NCBI RefSeq assembly: GCF_009727055.1
Contig: NC_052357.1
Location: forward strand, 5,097,065 to 5,161,064
Direction: 5' to 3'
Source: Benincasa hispida
Lineage: Eukaryota; Streptophyta; Magnoliopsida; Cucurbitales; Cucurbitaceae
Length of the DNA: 64,000 bases
The position numbers were made by a program, and so were the translations under genes. Below, piece by piece: positions 44,620 through 57,320 of this stretch (position 1 is its first letter; every line of letters begins with the position of its first letter). The notes under the pieces were generated by a model. It was not told where the DNA came from. It did not search any database and was given only the letters and a program-made list of their open reading frames with translations.

Positions 44620-45130
44620 ATTCGTCTATGGAGGAATGTCTTCAAGCCAAATCTTCAAATGATAGAGTCTTCGAGCGTGGGTAGCTAACTCATACGCAAT
44701 AGAGTTACAGTGGCAGTTAGCCAAAAGAAACTCGTGAATGGATCCTCGTTAGTATAGATCACGAATGGAATCAAAGAACACCTGAATCATTTTGCATAAC
44801 TATTTTTCCAAGTCAAAAGATTTCATAAGATTTGTGAATTAGTTTTAGTCCAAAGGGGGGAGATGTCAGCTTCAACAACTCTAGAAAGACCTTCAAACAT
44901 GGCTGTCACCTCGACTAGTTTAATTGACCTCGTCAAAGAAAAGTATCTCTACATAGTAAGCATAATATCACCCTTAGAGTCATGAAAAATGGCTCAAATC
45001 TACATCTCATTATTGAGGACAACTACATCAAAATTCATCTTAAAGGAGCCATGGGGAGGTATAGACTAACTGTTGGCTTCCACAATAGTCAGAGGAGGAC
45101 TAAGGATCAGAGGAAGGGGAACTTGACGAT
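44620..45130 (-). pseudogene. RNase H-like (RVT_3) domain relic, probably from a LINE
   Basis: The minus strand reads GSFKMNFD (about 45047), then HDSKGDIM, EVTAMFEGLSRVVEADISPL, and after a frameshift LLANCHCNSIAYELATHARR and the closing WLEDIPP (about 44630). This order matches the plant RVT_3 domain that follows reverse transcriptase in LINEs and also exists as single proteins. Several stops and at least one frameshift show that it is dead. Reverse transcriptase upstream is not recognisable, though an 'ESLDRQVPLP' linker-like stretch extends it to about 45130. Confidence 0.6.
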
Positions 45131-45750
45131 CAAGAGATTCAACTAAATTCATTGTCCATCGAACAAGGTCAAAATTGGAAGGGATGTGTTAGTCGAAGAC
45201 AAAAAGGTTGCATCGATGCCAATTTTAATAAGCGATGAATGAGAAGATGCTGATATCCAAAGGATTTAAAACTTCACGAACCTTGCAAAAGAGAGAAGGG
45301 ACATCATAGTAGCGCCATATCAAAAAGATAAAAATTAGAAGACTAAGAGGAAGAGTATGAAGACCATAGAATCACATCTAAAAGTATATAATTAAATAAT
45401 ATATGGATTTTAGATAACAAAAGACATGTTTTAACTATTCGTGAATATGACTAACTAATTCTAACAATTTCAAAACCACTTGCAAACATCGTAAACCCAC
45501 TTACATCACCAAAAGTATCCATTTGATATATTTTTTAAGTTCAAATAATATTTTTAAACAACCATGAATAAAAATTTAAAAGTTAAATGATTATTTTTTT
45601 AATATACGAAAAAATTAAGAAAATTTGTAATGAGTGGCAAATTCAAAATGTATAATTAGGGGCATGCCTTCAACATATGAAAAATTGTAGATATGGCAAA
45701 ATTCTCAAATTTAAATTTTCGTTTATTCTATATACTAATTTTACTCTTTT
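45131..45750. other. AT-rich DNA, possible upstream remains of the LINE relic
   Basis: Minus-strand frames up to about 45380 give scattered hydrophobic peptides but no motif I can name. Nothing else is seen. Confidence 0.4.
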
Positions 45751-45759
45751 AACAAACCC

Positions 45760-46320
45760 ACATTTTTTATATATCAGTCAACTAATATACCACATTTAAA
45801 GTATATCAATTGTGTATTTTTTTCATTCATTTGTATACTTTTTGTGTTTTTTGCTTGCAATAATATGAGTCATTACTCAGTTTAATTTTTGTATTTGCTA
45901 CATTTTTTGTCCCTTCTGTAGTTTTTATCCTTTTTAAATGATGTTGTTTTTTTCATTTTTAAGTACAAATGTACAATAGGCCAGGAAGATTCAACCTAAA
46001 GATCACTAACACTCAGTTTAATATATTCATTTTGACAATTTGGTTGTATTTGGAATAACTAGAGAAAAAGTGTTTTTCAAAAAAATGATTTTTATGGTTT
46101 TTTTCTTAAAGCAATTAAATAACTAGTCATTTTCAATCAGGTATAATAGAATATCAAGTGCATCAATTGTCTATCAATAGTGTATTAAAAGTATATCAAA
46201 TGTGTATCAATAGTGTATCAGGCGCATACTAGTAATATATTAAGTGTATCAAAAGTGTCAAGTATATATCAATAAAATATCAAATATTTATCTAGTGTAT
46301 TAAGTGTATCACGTGAGTTG
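45760..46320. repeat. degenerate array of GTGTATCA words
   Basis: GTGTATCA, GTATATCAA and close variants recur about 15 times, densest at 46140-46315, spaced roughly 10-25 bp. No gene is seen. Confidence 0.65.
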
Positions 46321-46539
46321 AACTTGTTTTTTTTTTGTATTTTTGTAAATTTAATAAATCTAGACAATGGATCTAATTTACTAAATTTATTTTGTCGGAA
46401 GTCAAAAAGTTAAATGGTTGTTAAGAAAAGCTAGAGAAAATAGGAAAAATGTAATTGGTAGAAAAAAAAAGAAGTCATAATTTATAGTGGGGGAGGGGGT
46501 TGGGAATGAGTCAAATCTGTTAAGCGGTTTCTAGGGTTA

Positions 46540-47580
46540 AGATTGTGTGCACTTCCGAATTAGCGCACTAATTTGCCTTCCATTTTCTTTCTTGGTGTTA
46601 AAAATATTTGCTTTTTCTAAAGGAAACAAAGAAAGCGGTGTCTGAGGTGTTAATTCCAGTCGCCTTGAATTTGAAATTGGTCGGGTTGCCCCGTCGTTTT
46701 CCTCTGCTCGGCTGATTTAGTTGACCGTTGATTCTATCTCCCGTCCTCGATATATGCCCTAATTATCGCTTTCCGATTCCGATAGTCGTCAGGGGGCAGT
46801 TCTGATGCTGTCGGCAGGTGAGAGCTTCAGGTGTTGGTCGGAATTTAGAAGCATGTTTTGATCCATTTCAGAAAATTCATTCTTATTTTGACTATAAAAA
46901 CTATATACACCTTGAAAATGTTTCAAAAGTTATTTTAAATAGTTGTCAAATATTTTAATTTTTTTTAAAAATAACTTATTTTTAAAATAAACTTAAACCA
47001 AACACACCTTTAAATTCTTTTATGTTTTAAGATTGACTAAATTTAAGAAATATGCGTAGACAATCTCGAATTATATGATCTAAACATATGTGTATCTAGA
47101 TTTTGAATTTTAAATTTTAAAATAGAGAATTCTATTCGAAATACAATATTTCATGTTATGAACTTAATTCATTTCTTGAAAAGAAATTAAAATATATATT
47201 ATGTAATGTATTATAAAATATATAATATTAAAAAATAATAATTATAAAAAAAAATTAATATAAAACATGTTCATAAATCAATAAAGAATAGTTTATAGTT
47301 AAGCTAATATTCAATGAATGATTACAACTAGTTTTATGGTTGTTTGTACTAAAATTCAATTTTTAAATCTCGTACCAAAATTATATTTGGAAATATGAAA
47401 TAAGAATATGTTTTAAATCATTTTTTTTTCAAATTTTTGTTTTAAGATCTCCTACCATACAGGTCTTCGGTTGTTCGGTGTTCCCCATAACGCATAAACT
47501 ACACCCAACATGATTTGTTGTTTTTTACTCGACTAATATCAAACAACCTTACTTTTCATTTCCTTACTTTCTGTTTGGCT
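46540..47580. repeat. diverged duplicate of 60735-61340
   Basis: Shared stretches in the same order include 'cttccattttc', 'cttgaatttgaaattg', 'gggttgcccgt', 'ggctgatttagttg', 'gcagttctg' and, further on, 'cataaacta' and 'gatttgttgtttt'. An AT-rich repeat like that at 8405-9090 lies between these blocks in both copies. Confidence 0.6.
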
Positions 47581-47734
47581 GGGTGCAATTTGATGAATGC
47601 AAAGATATTGTGGAAAATTGCTTGCTGAGTTTTAGGAGTGAGCGGGTGGCCTCTTTTCCGTTCAAGATTAAAAAACGTCTTGGAAAGTTTTTTAAATGGA
47701 ACAAAAATAGGATTATCGATTCATAAATAGTGTC

Positions 47735-49200
47735 CTAAATCTCCCTGTAATTTTGTAGTTTGTAAACTCTATTGTTAAAATAAGTGTTATTTAAGATCCG
47801 AGATTATTTCATGTAATTTAAACAAGTATGTAGAGACAAACAAGTAGATCTTGTTTAAATAATAATCTAAATGGTAAGTCTGAGTACCTTATCCTGGTGA
47901 CACTACGGATGCGGCCAACTTTGTAGGTGTTACAAGTGTTGTAAAGTGCTATAAATGATTTGATCCTGATCAATCTGATTCTGATCATTCATGTGGAGAC
48001 ATGTAACTAATGGACAAAATACCATGGTATTTTGACCCAACTATACTTACGAGCAATTTGTGAAGGGTCATTGCGTTGTTGATTGGTTATATCCAGTGGA
48101 CACAGAAATTTATCTGTAGTGCGAAGAGTGCAACTGTCGTTCTTTAGTAGAGTGACTGACAGTCAACGAGTGTTGGGTAATTTAATTAAAGAGTTTAATT
48201 AATTATCCGAGTACCATTGGAGCTTCAATCTACCGGTTCATAAGGTCCCCACCGTAGCTCAACAGGGATTTAATTCTTGAATTAATTTGAAGTACTCAAA
48301 TTAATCGAGGGAATTAATTATAATGTATTTGATACATTATATATAAGAGTAATTTGAATATGATTCAAATACCAATTATATGAATGAGATTCATGTAATT
48401 AAATATAAATATGATTTATATTGAGCGGAATAAAATATTTGGATATGATCCAAATATCATTTATATGGATGAGATTCATATAAATAGATTTAATATATTA
48501 AATGTGATTTATATTAAATGCCATGTATGATTGAGAGAGAATAAAATTTATAGTTTATGTTGTTTTTGATGCAATATTAAATTATAGGCTATATGTTATA
48601 TTTGATATAACATATAGTGTGTATACATATAATAAAATAGTTATTTTATATATATATATATATATATTATTTTATTTTATTAATTTATTTGAAATTAATA
48701 AAAGGAAGGAGTTATAACTCCCTCCTATTTTTCTCTCAATAGCTAACGTGGTTTTCAAGTTGGTTGCATAGGATCATCTTCTTCCAAGTTTTCACACAGA
48801 AAGAAGAGTTTTCTGAAAGAAAAAGGTTCTCTGAACAATCTTCCCTCTCTTCCTCTCATTATCTTTCCCTCTTACAAGGATTCAAACAAAGCCCACAACT
48901 CCTGCTTGAATCATTTTAATCCCAAAAGAGAATACAGAAGGTTCTCGACTAGTAGTGTCCGTGCGTGAAGAAGGAGAATCGCGAGGAAGGAGTTCTGTTG
49001 TGGCTCGTACAAAGGATTACTTGAAGAAAGATTCTTCAAAGGTGAGGTTTCTTGAAACCTATTTTTCATCTAAAAGCATGTTGTAATTTATTCTTGAATA
49101 CATTTCTATTTGTATGTTTACTATAAATTTTATATTCAATAATCAATGAAATTTGGTCTTTCGCTCAAGGTTTTCCTCATGTCGAATTTCCTTCAGTTAT
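47735..49200 (+). mobile_element. probable solo LTR of the copia-type family
   Basis: Runs from 'gtgtcctaaatctccctg' and 'gtagtttgtaaac' through 'ccttatcctggtgacactac' and 'atatccagtggacacagaaa' to an end block 'gaaacctatttttcat...cccttcag'. The order is the same as in the LTRs at 49230 and 53906. It is followed by no internal region. The second half supplies the full 3' end of this LTR family, missing from the other copies. The limits are approximate. Confidence 0.6.
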
Positions 49201-49965
49201 CATAAAGAAAACGAAATTCATGCCCTTGTATGTCCGTCTAATGATGCACTAAATCTCGTAGGGTCCTGTAGTTTGTAAACACTTGTATGAACAAACATTG
49301 TGATATATAATATATGATCTTTTATTCACTTCAGTCTATGAAATATTTGATATTTTAGTTGCATTAACCACAAACCAATAAACTAAGATCCATGATTATC
49401 GTTGTAACTTAAACATGTATGTGGAGACATACAAGTGGATCATGTTTTAAGTGATAACCTAAATAGTCTGTAGTATATGAATAAGGAGGGATACCTTATC
49501 TTATCGACACTATGTGTGTGGCCCGCTTTGTAGGTGTTACAAATGTTGTAAAGTGCTACAAATGATCTAATCCTGATAATTCGTGTATTAGACATGCGAG
49601 CGGAGATATTCTATACAAAGGAGTTTGTATAAGACCAGACCACAAAATGTTTAGTCTCGTTATATAACGTCGTTCATAATTGAGACTTTTATTTCACTAG
49701 GATGACCCTAGGTAACATGACCTTAATCCTGAGTGAGTTGTGAACTCCTGCCTATGAGGGCGGTTCTTTAATTTTCATGAGGTGAGAGTGGCTAGATCAC
49801 CAACTCAACAAGCCTACCATTTTGGGGATTCATCTGATTGGGGAGTTGGGAACTCAACTACACAAGATGGAATTCACTCATTCCCTGATGCAGGGGTAAG
49901 TAGATAAATTGCTCACTTAAAGGCTGATTCCAGGGCTTGAACAATGTAGGCGCCACACCCTCTCT

Positions 49966-50980
49966 TAACGGTACGTGAATAGTTGAATAAACTCTTAGCA
50001 CGAGATCCACCATCCGTTAACTACCAGACATTCCACTAATACCAACAACTGAACTTCTTACTACAGATATATTTCTGTGTCCATCAAATATAACCAATCA
50101 TGAGTACGATGACCCTTCACAGATGCTCGTAAGTACAGTTGGGTCAATTTACCATTTTTCCCTGTATTATATCTCACTTCTTAAGTACCACTGATTCCTA
50201 ATGAACAATACAACATAGTCCAACTATGTGTGAACACCTCTCGAGCCAAGAGAAGGTGTATGGCACCACATCGTTCAAGCCTTGAATCAGCCCTTAGGGA
50301 GCTATCTATCTACTTGCCTCTGCTTCAAGGAAGGAGTGAATTCCATCTTGTGTAGTTGAGTTCCCAGCTCCAAAATCAGAGAAATCTCCAAAGTGGTAGG
50401 TTTGAGTCGGCGACCTGACCACTCGCACCTATGCAAATCAAAGGACCGCCCTCAATGGTAGGAGTTCCCAACTCACTCAGAATTGAGGTCATGTTACCTA
50501 TGGTTATCATAGTGAAGTGAAGTCTCTGTCATGAATGGTGTTATATAACGAAACGTTAATACTTTGTGGTCAGGTCTTATACAAACTCTTTCTATAGAAC
50601 GCCCCCGCTCACATGTCCATTACACGAATGATTAGGATCAGATCATCTATGACAAGTCACAACACTTGTGACTATTCCACAAAGCGGGCCACATCCGTAG
50701 TGTTACCAGGATAAGATTTCCCACCTATATCCATATATTACAGACCATTTTGGTTATCACTTAAGATATGATCGACTTGTATGTCACCACATTCATGCTT
50801 AAGTTACATCCAAATAACCAGGGATTTTAGGTTTATTGGTTTGTGGAAAAGCAAATAAAACATTCAACTGCGCAAAATCAAGAAGTGAAGTAAAATATCA
50901 TATATTATACATCATAAGCATTCGTACAAACTGTTTACAAACTACAGGACATGAGACTTTAGGGCATCAACCCCAATAAG
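49966..50980 (-). repeat. inverted LTR piece inserted inside the 5' LTR
   Basis: Reverse-complemented, this segment begins TTATTGGGGTTGATGCCCTAAA and follows the family LTR to 'ttattcaactattcacgtac'. It interrupts the direct LTR between its front half (49230-49965) and back half (50981-51385). The two oppositely oriented front halves form a large inverted repeat with arms of about 700 bp and a spacer of about 280 bp. Confidence 0.75.
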
Positions 50981-51387
50981 TGGGACTATGATCTATTGTT
51001 CATCAGAGGAATTAATGGTACTTAAGGAGTTAGATGTAACTACAGGGACAAAACGGTAAATTGGTCCAACTGTACTTACGAGTGATTTGTGAAGGTTTAT
51101 CGTATTGTTGATATTCGTTATATCCAATGGACACAGAAATATATCTGTCATGCGAAGAATGCAGTTGTCGGTCTTTAGTGAAGTGCTCGATAGTTAATAA
51201 TGGTGGATAATGTGATTAAAGAGTTTAGTCAGTTATTCACGTACTGTTTGAGCTTCAAGCTACAGGTCCATAAGGTCCCATTGGCAACTCAATGGATTCA
51301 AGTTGAGAATCGGGTTTTTGGGTAGTTTGAAATCTCCAAATTAACAAGAGGGAATTTGATTATATATGATATAATTAAATTAATTCA

Positions 51388-53770
51388 ATGATATATGATA
51401 TAAAGTTTGAATCCTTTGAAAAATTCAAAGAGTTCAAGGCTGAAGTTGAAAATGCATTAAGTAAAATGATTAAAACGCTTCAATCTGATCGAAGTGGAGA
51501 GTTTTTAGATTCTGAGTTCCAAGACTATATGATAGAACATGGAATCGTTTTCCAACTCTCAACACTTGGTATGCCTCAGTAGAATGGTGTATCAGAGAGG
51601 AGAAATCGAACCCTGTTGAATGTGGCTCGGTAGATGATAAGCCACGCTTCCTTACCAGACTCGTCTTGGGGCTTTGCAATATAGAATACAACTTATATCT
51701 TGAACCGTGTTCCCTCCAAGAGTGTTGCCAGAACACCTTTGGAGTTGTGGAACGGTCGTAAAGCTAGTTTACATCACTTCCGCACCTGGGGTTGCTCAAC
51801 ACATGTGATTGAGGCTAATTCTAAGAATCTGGAACCCTGTTTGAGGCTATGCCTATTTGTAGGCTACCCCAAAGGGACACAAGGGGGTTATTTTTATGAT
51901 CCTAAGGAAGACAAAGTGTTTGTATCGACAAACACTACTTTTCTTGAGGAGGATCATATAAGGGAGCATAGTCCTAGAAGCAAATTTGTGTTGAATGAGT
52001 TTTCCAAAGAAACTCTTGAATCTTCAACAAGAGTTGTTGAAGAGCCTACTACCTCAACAAGAGTTGATGATGGGTTCATCTAGTAGGTCAAATCCACCTT
52101 AAGTATTGAGAGAACCTCGATGTAGTGGAAGAGTTGCAAACCTACCTTTCGCTATATGGATTTAACTGAAATTCTAGCTATGGTAGTTGATGGCAAGGTT
52201 GAGGATCCGTTGTCTTACAAGAAGGAAATGGAGGATGTTGACAGAGATGAATGGGTCAAAGCCATGAATCTCGAGATGGAGTCTATGTACTTCAACTCAG
52301 TTTGGGATCTCGTAGATCAACTTGATGGGGTTAAACCTATAGGTTGTAAATGGATCTTCAAGAGAAAAAATGGTGCTGTTGAAAAGGTGCAAACCTTCAA
52401 GGCTAGACTTGTGGCAAAGGGTTATACCTAAGTAGAGGGAGTTGACTATGAGAAAACTTTCTCGCTTGTTTCCATATTGAAGTCTATCTGCATCCTCCTA
52501 TCCATTGCCTCATATTATGATTATGAGATATGGATAATGAATGTCAAGACTGCTTTTCTGAATGATGATCTTGAGGAGACCATTTATGGTGTAGCCCGGG
52601 GGATTCATAGTGCCAAGGTCAAGAGCAAAAAGTTTGCAAGCTGAATAGGTCCATTTATGAATTGAAACAAGCATCTCAATCTTGGAACATAAGGATTGAT
52701 ACTGCAATAAAATCTTATGACTTTGATCAAAATGTTGATGAGCCTTGTATCTACAAGAAAATCATCAACAATTCAGTACTTTTCCTAGTGTTATATGTAG
52801 ACGATATCCTACTCATTGGGAATGAAGTAGGCTTACTGACTTCAGTTAAGAACTGGCTAGCGACCCAATTCCAAATAAAAGATTTGAAAGAGACCCAGTT
52901 TGTTCTTGGGATTTAGATCTTTCGGAATCGAAAGAACAAAATTCTAGCACAATCTCAAGCATCGTACATTGACAAGATGTTGATCAAGTACTCGATGCTA
53001 AACTACAAGAGGGACCTATTTCCTTTTCGGGACGGAGTTACATTGTCTAAGGAACAATGTCCTAAGACACCTCAAGCGGTTAAGAAAATGAGATGGGTCC
53101 CCTATGCATCTGTAGTTGGCAGTTTGATGTATGTGATGTTATGTACTAGACCTGACATCTGCTACGCAGTGGGGATAATCAGTAGATGTCAGTCTAATCC
53201 AGGACAGGGTCATTGGACAGCCATCAAGAACATCTTCAAGTATCTTCGGNATCTTCAAGTATCTTCGGAGAACGAGAGACTACATGTTTGTGTATGGTTC
53301 TCAGGATTTGATCCTTATAGGATATACAAACTCTGATTTTCAGACTGATAAGGATTCTCGAAAATCCACTTTAGGATTAGTGTTTACTTTTAAGAATGAG
53401 TTGTAGTATGGCGAAGCACCAAGTAGGGGTGCATCGCGGACTCCACCATGGAGACTGAGTATGTAGCGACTTGTGAAGCTGCTAAGAAGGCCGTTTGGCT
53501 TAGGAAGTTCCTGACTGATCTGGAAGTTGTTCCAGATATGTCTAGGTCCATCACCCTTTATTGTGATAATAGTGGTGTTGTGGCGAATTCCAGCGAGCCT
53601 CGGATTCATAAACGCGACAAGCATATTGAGTATAAATACCATATCATCTGAGAGATTGTGCATCGAGGGGACATGATTGTCACGAAGACAGCTTCGAAGC
53701 ACAATGTTGCTAATCCTTTTACGAAGGCCCTCACGACTACAGTGTTTAAAGGTCACCTGTAGAGTATGGG
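51388..53770 (+). pseudogene. copia pol remnant: integrase, RT, RNase H
   Basis: Integrase: FEKFKEFKAEVENALSKMIKTL then LQSDRSGEFLD (51388-51580), and, after stops, ILNRVPSKSVARTPLELWNGRK (51700-52080). RT: CKWIFKRKNGAVEKVQTFKARLVAKGYT (52330-52428) and LYVDDILLIGNE (about 52790). RNase H: near 53330-53400 and ETEYVATCEAAKKAVWL with LYCDNSGVVANSSEPRIHKRDKHIEYK (53448-53640). Stops and shifts at about 51580, 51630, 52080, 52429, 52640, 52914 and 53400, plus the N-join at 53250, show that it is inactive. Confidence 0.88.
53232..53268. other. assembly join: N flanked by an 18-bp repeat
   Basis: The same 18 bases (ATCTTCAAGTATCTTCGG) stand on both sides of a single N at 53250. The second copy plus N is most likely an unmerged contig overlap, as at 3356. 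It shifts the RT/RNase H frame by 19 bp. Confidence 0.88.
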
Positions 53771-53889
53771 TCTATAGGACAGACCACAGCTGGACTAGGG
53801 CAAGTGAGAGATCTTGTACTAGGCGTTTGTGCCTTAGTTTATTGTTTCGTGTACTTGTAATTTGCTTACTTGCACACCCCATTAGCTTT

Positions 53890-53905
53890 AGGACAAGTGG
53901 GAGAT
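53890..53905 (+). other. polypurine tract of the rearranged copia element
   Basis: GGACAAGTGGGAGAT lies just before the LTR start ('tattgggattgatgccct'). The LTR's expected TG is mutated to TA. Confidence 0.7.
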
Positions 53906-54775
53906 TATTGGGATTGATGCCCTAAATCTCGTAAGGTCTTATAGTTTGTAAACACTTGTATGAACAAACATTTTGTGATATATAATATATGATATTCTAT
54001 TCACTTCAGTCTATGAAATATTTGATATTTTAGTTACATTAACCATAAACTAATAAACTAAGATCCATAGTTATCATTGTAACTTAAACATGTATGTGGA
54101 GACATACAAGTGGATCGTGTTTTAAGTGATAACCTAAATGGTCTGTAGTATATGGATAAGGAGGGATACCTTATCCTGGTGACACTACGAGTGTGGCCCA
54201 CTTTGTAGGTGTTACAAATGTTATAAAGTACTTCAAATGATCTGATCCTGATCATTCATGTATTAGACGTGCGAACAGAGATATTCTATACAAAGGAGTT
54301 TGTATAAGACCAGACTACAGAATGTTTAGTATCGTTATATAATGTCGTTCATAATTGATACTTTCATTTCACTAGAATGACCACAGGTAACAAGACCTTA
54401 ATCCTGAGTGAGTCGTGAACTTCTGTTTATGAGGGTGGTCATTTGATTTGCATGGGTGAGAATGGCCAGATCACTGACTCAACAAACCTACCATTTTGGG
54501 GATTCGTCTGATTGGAGAGCTAGGAACTCATCTACACAAGATGGAATTCACTCCTTCCCCGATACAGGGGTAAGTAGATAAATTGCTCCCTTAAGGGTTG
54601 ATTCTGGGGCTTGAACAATGTGGCACCACACCCCCTGTTGACCCAAGAAGTGTTTAATCATAGTGAGACTATGATCTATTGTTCATTAGAGGAATCATTG
54701 GTACTTAAGAAGTTAGATGTAACTACAGGGGCAAAACGGTAAATTGGCCGAACTGTACTTACAAGCGATTTGTAG

Positions 54776-56189
54776 AGGAGGAAATTAACCTCTAAACAAG
54801 AAGAAGGTAAAATGGCTAAGTATAAGGGTTACGATGAACTCAATTATGATGCAATGATGATATGCGATAATGTTAAGTTAAATATTATGTTAAGCTCTGA
54901 AGGGAGCTATTGATACTAACCAAGGGACCTCTTCTTATTACAAGGAAGATGCTAGTAGGAGAGGCTTACAGACTCCTTGGATAAGTAGCTTAAGACAGTG
55001 AGTGACAAGTTTTAATAAATGTTTTCCAAAGACAGTTTTATGGATGTTTCGCATAGGCAGTTTACATGAAGTTTTCATATTGTATTTTAATGGACGTATG
55101 CTTTTAATTAATGTTGATCGTATGATCCATGTTTCAAAAGATGAAGATATTTATGAATTTAGCATGCGATTTTTAGTACGCCTATGCCATGTTTTATAGC
55201 ATGTTATAGTTTAATCAAGGAATTTTATAAGTATGCCTATTGTTTTAGAAGACACCATGTGATGATATTGAAACTATAAGGAATGTTTTAAATGAATATA
55301 TATTCTGCCATGTGCATAAATGTTTTGTGGCTTGTATGGACCCTACTCCAATGTTGGTAACGAAGGTACGGTAAGGTACCCAGATTTCAGTTATGCTAGG
55401 AATCCTTGACACTGAAGGTATGGTAAGGTGGTCAGGACCCAGTTCATTTTTACGTGCACGTATGACTATATTATTGACGTTGATGAGATCAAGCAAAATG
55501 GCTCTCTATTAAGGACTGAGCAAAAGGGCTCTCCCACATGTTCAGGCAGTGGAGTAGTGGTGTTTTCCAGAAAGATGTTAATGAGTTTTATTTCAGGATT
55601 TTTACGTGATGTATTTTTACGATTCCAGTTTCATTTTCAAAACCCTAACTATGATTTTATAAATGTTCAATGATAAGCATGTTCATGTTACTTATGATTT
55701 AAAACATGCTTTATTTAAGATAGTCACACACTGAGCATTTTAAGCTCACTCTTTCATATGTTTTCTTTCTCTAGGTAATGGTCAATGTCTTGAAGCCGAG
55801 TAGATCTGCCAGTAATCACTATCCAGAATTTCTCCAGAGAATAGCGTTTAGGTGGTTCACCATGTCTGTTTAACTATGGTTTTGTTTGTACATATCATGG
55901 AAATCTGGGTAGAAACTTTGAGACGAGGAATGTAATTATAACATCTATTACTAGTTTAACTGCTATGTGAATGTAAGTGAATAGTAGTTCGGTAGCACAT
56001 GTGTTATCAAGTTTTAATGAGGTGGTGCTTGAAACAGTTATAGTATTGAAATGTTTATCAGGTTGCAAGGTGCTAAAAGTACATGTTACAGAGTGTAGTT
56101 GGATAGTAGTTGTCACAAAAGGGTTGACAATTGTTGTCCTTATATTTCTTCTTGGGTTAAGGGGGTAATCTAAGGAGTGGTGTGACATC
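54776..56189 (+). mobile_element. gypsy-type LTR remnant
   Basis: The stretch has the make-up of plant gypsy LTR 3' parts: repeated 'ggta.ggtaaggt' words (55360-55430), a 'tgagcattttaagctcactc' region (about 55730), then 'tttctctaggtaatggtca' and an end 'ggagtggtgtgacatca'. Compare 6120-6528 in the gypsy LTR ('ttactgagtatttt...tttcaggtaagggt'). No paired LTR or internal region is present. The left border with the copia LTR at about 54775 is abrupt. Confidence 0.5.
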
Positions 56190-57320
56190 ATACAATCCCC
56201 AAAACACAAACATTGACACATTTGGATAACCCCAATCAAATCAATCAAAAGCATTCAAAACAAAACATGTAGTTTTGGGGTAAAAATATGAAATTTAAAA
56301 GGCTTATGGTATGAAAGAAACACTCAAATCTACTGGGAAAAATACAAGACATCAAAGGAATTGTTAGAATCCACCATCTTTTATAGTGTTTTTTTTTTTT
56401 GGGTGTAAATACATACCAGCTTTGAAAAGCCATAGTTTTTCTTTCCTTATTGCTAATTAGAAACATCTTTTTATATACCATTTGATTGGTTTCCTATGTA
56501 TTGGATTTTCAGATTTTAATTATATCAAGGAAATCATCTCTTATCATAAAAAGGAGAGAGAAGAAATGTATGTATTGCACTCACATGGTCTCACATTTAA
56601 GTAATTCGACAGTTGTTTTGGTTGGTTGTTAATCGACATTTTTGTTATTCCGATTGGTTGTTAATCAATATTTTTGTTGTTTTGGTAAGTTATTAATCGA
56701 AATTTCTGTTGTTCAAAACTACTGGTGTTGCCAACAGGTAACCATTTATCAACTCGTATCTTTCCTATTCTATATTTTAAAGTTTTGAATGATCAAAAGC
56801 TATATAAAATATTGATCGGAAAAAAGTTTTACTTGATTGAAAGTATTGGAAGATTAATATTTTAAAAAGTACGAAAGTTTTGTTTATTATAGGGTTTAAA
56901 AGTTTATTGGAATCGTCTGGTCTTGTTGAAAGACACTTTGAAAGTATTAGCTTGAAACGTTTGGTTTTAAGTTTTATTTGCTTGAAAGATCTTCAAAAGT
57001 ATAGTTTGGCAATGATTTAATTTTTTATTTTCAAAAGTTTTGAAAAAAAAATGAATTTCAAAGTGTGATACGAAAACTGTTTTATTTTCATGAATGTTTG
57101 TTTCACCTTTGTTTTTTCAAAATGCTTTTAGATGAAGAATCAGTAATAATTTAAGAAGTGAAGTTTGATGTTTCGACGCAGGACGTCAAAGATGCTTATA
57201 TTAAGATTTTGCATTAGTAGAAGTGTGTAAGTTGTAAAAGTTTCTAATAGTCATCACTCGACTTCACTTGTTTAGCACTAGCAGTAAACCAAATAACCGT
57301 AGAATTAGAATCAATAAGGC
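56190..57320. other. intergenic and promoter region of the plastid-protein gene
   Basis: AT-rich, with no gene seen. A three-unit repeat of about 41 bp (TTGTTTTGGTTGGTTGTTAATC-like) lies at 56610-56715. No clear TATA box could be chosen among many A/T runs. Confidence 0.45.
56610..56715. repeat. about 41-bp tandem repeat, 3 diverged units
   Basis: Units end in 'gttgttaatcgacatttttgtt', 'gttgttaatcaatatttttgtt' and 'gttattaatcgaaatttctgtt'. Confidence 0.75.

Larger units (their letters stand above)
49230..54775 (+). mobile_element. rearranged, deleted copia element
   Basis: Layout: 5' LTR (49230-51385, split by an inverted LTR piece), a shortened internal region with only integrase-RT-RNase H (51386-53890), a polypurine tract, then the front half of the 3' LTR (53906 to about 54775). 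Gag, protease and the primer site are missing. The LTR joins integrase coding sequence directly near 51385, so an internal deletion or recombination happened. Strong similarity of the 49250-49960 and 53920-54650 blocks supports pairing them as LTRs. Confidence 0.75.
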
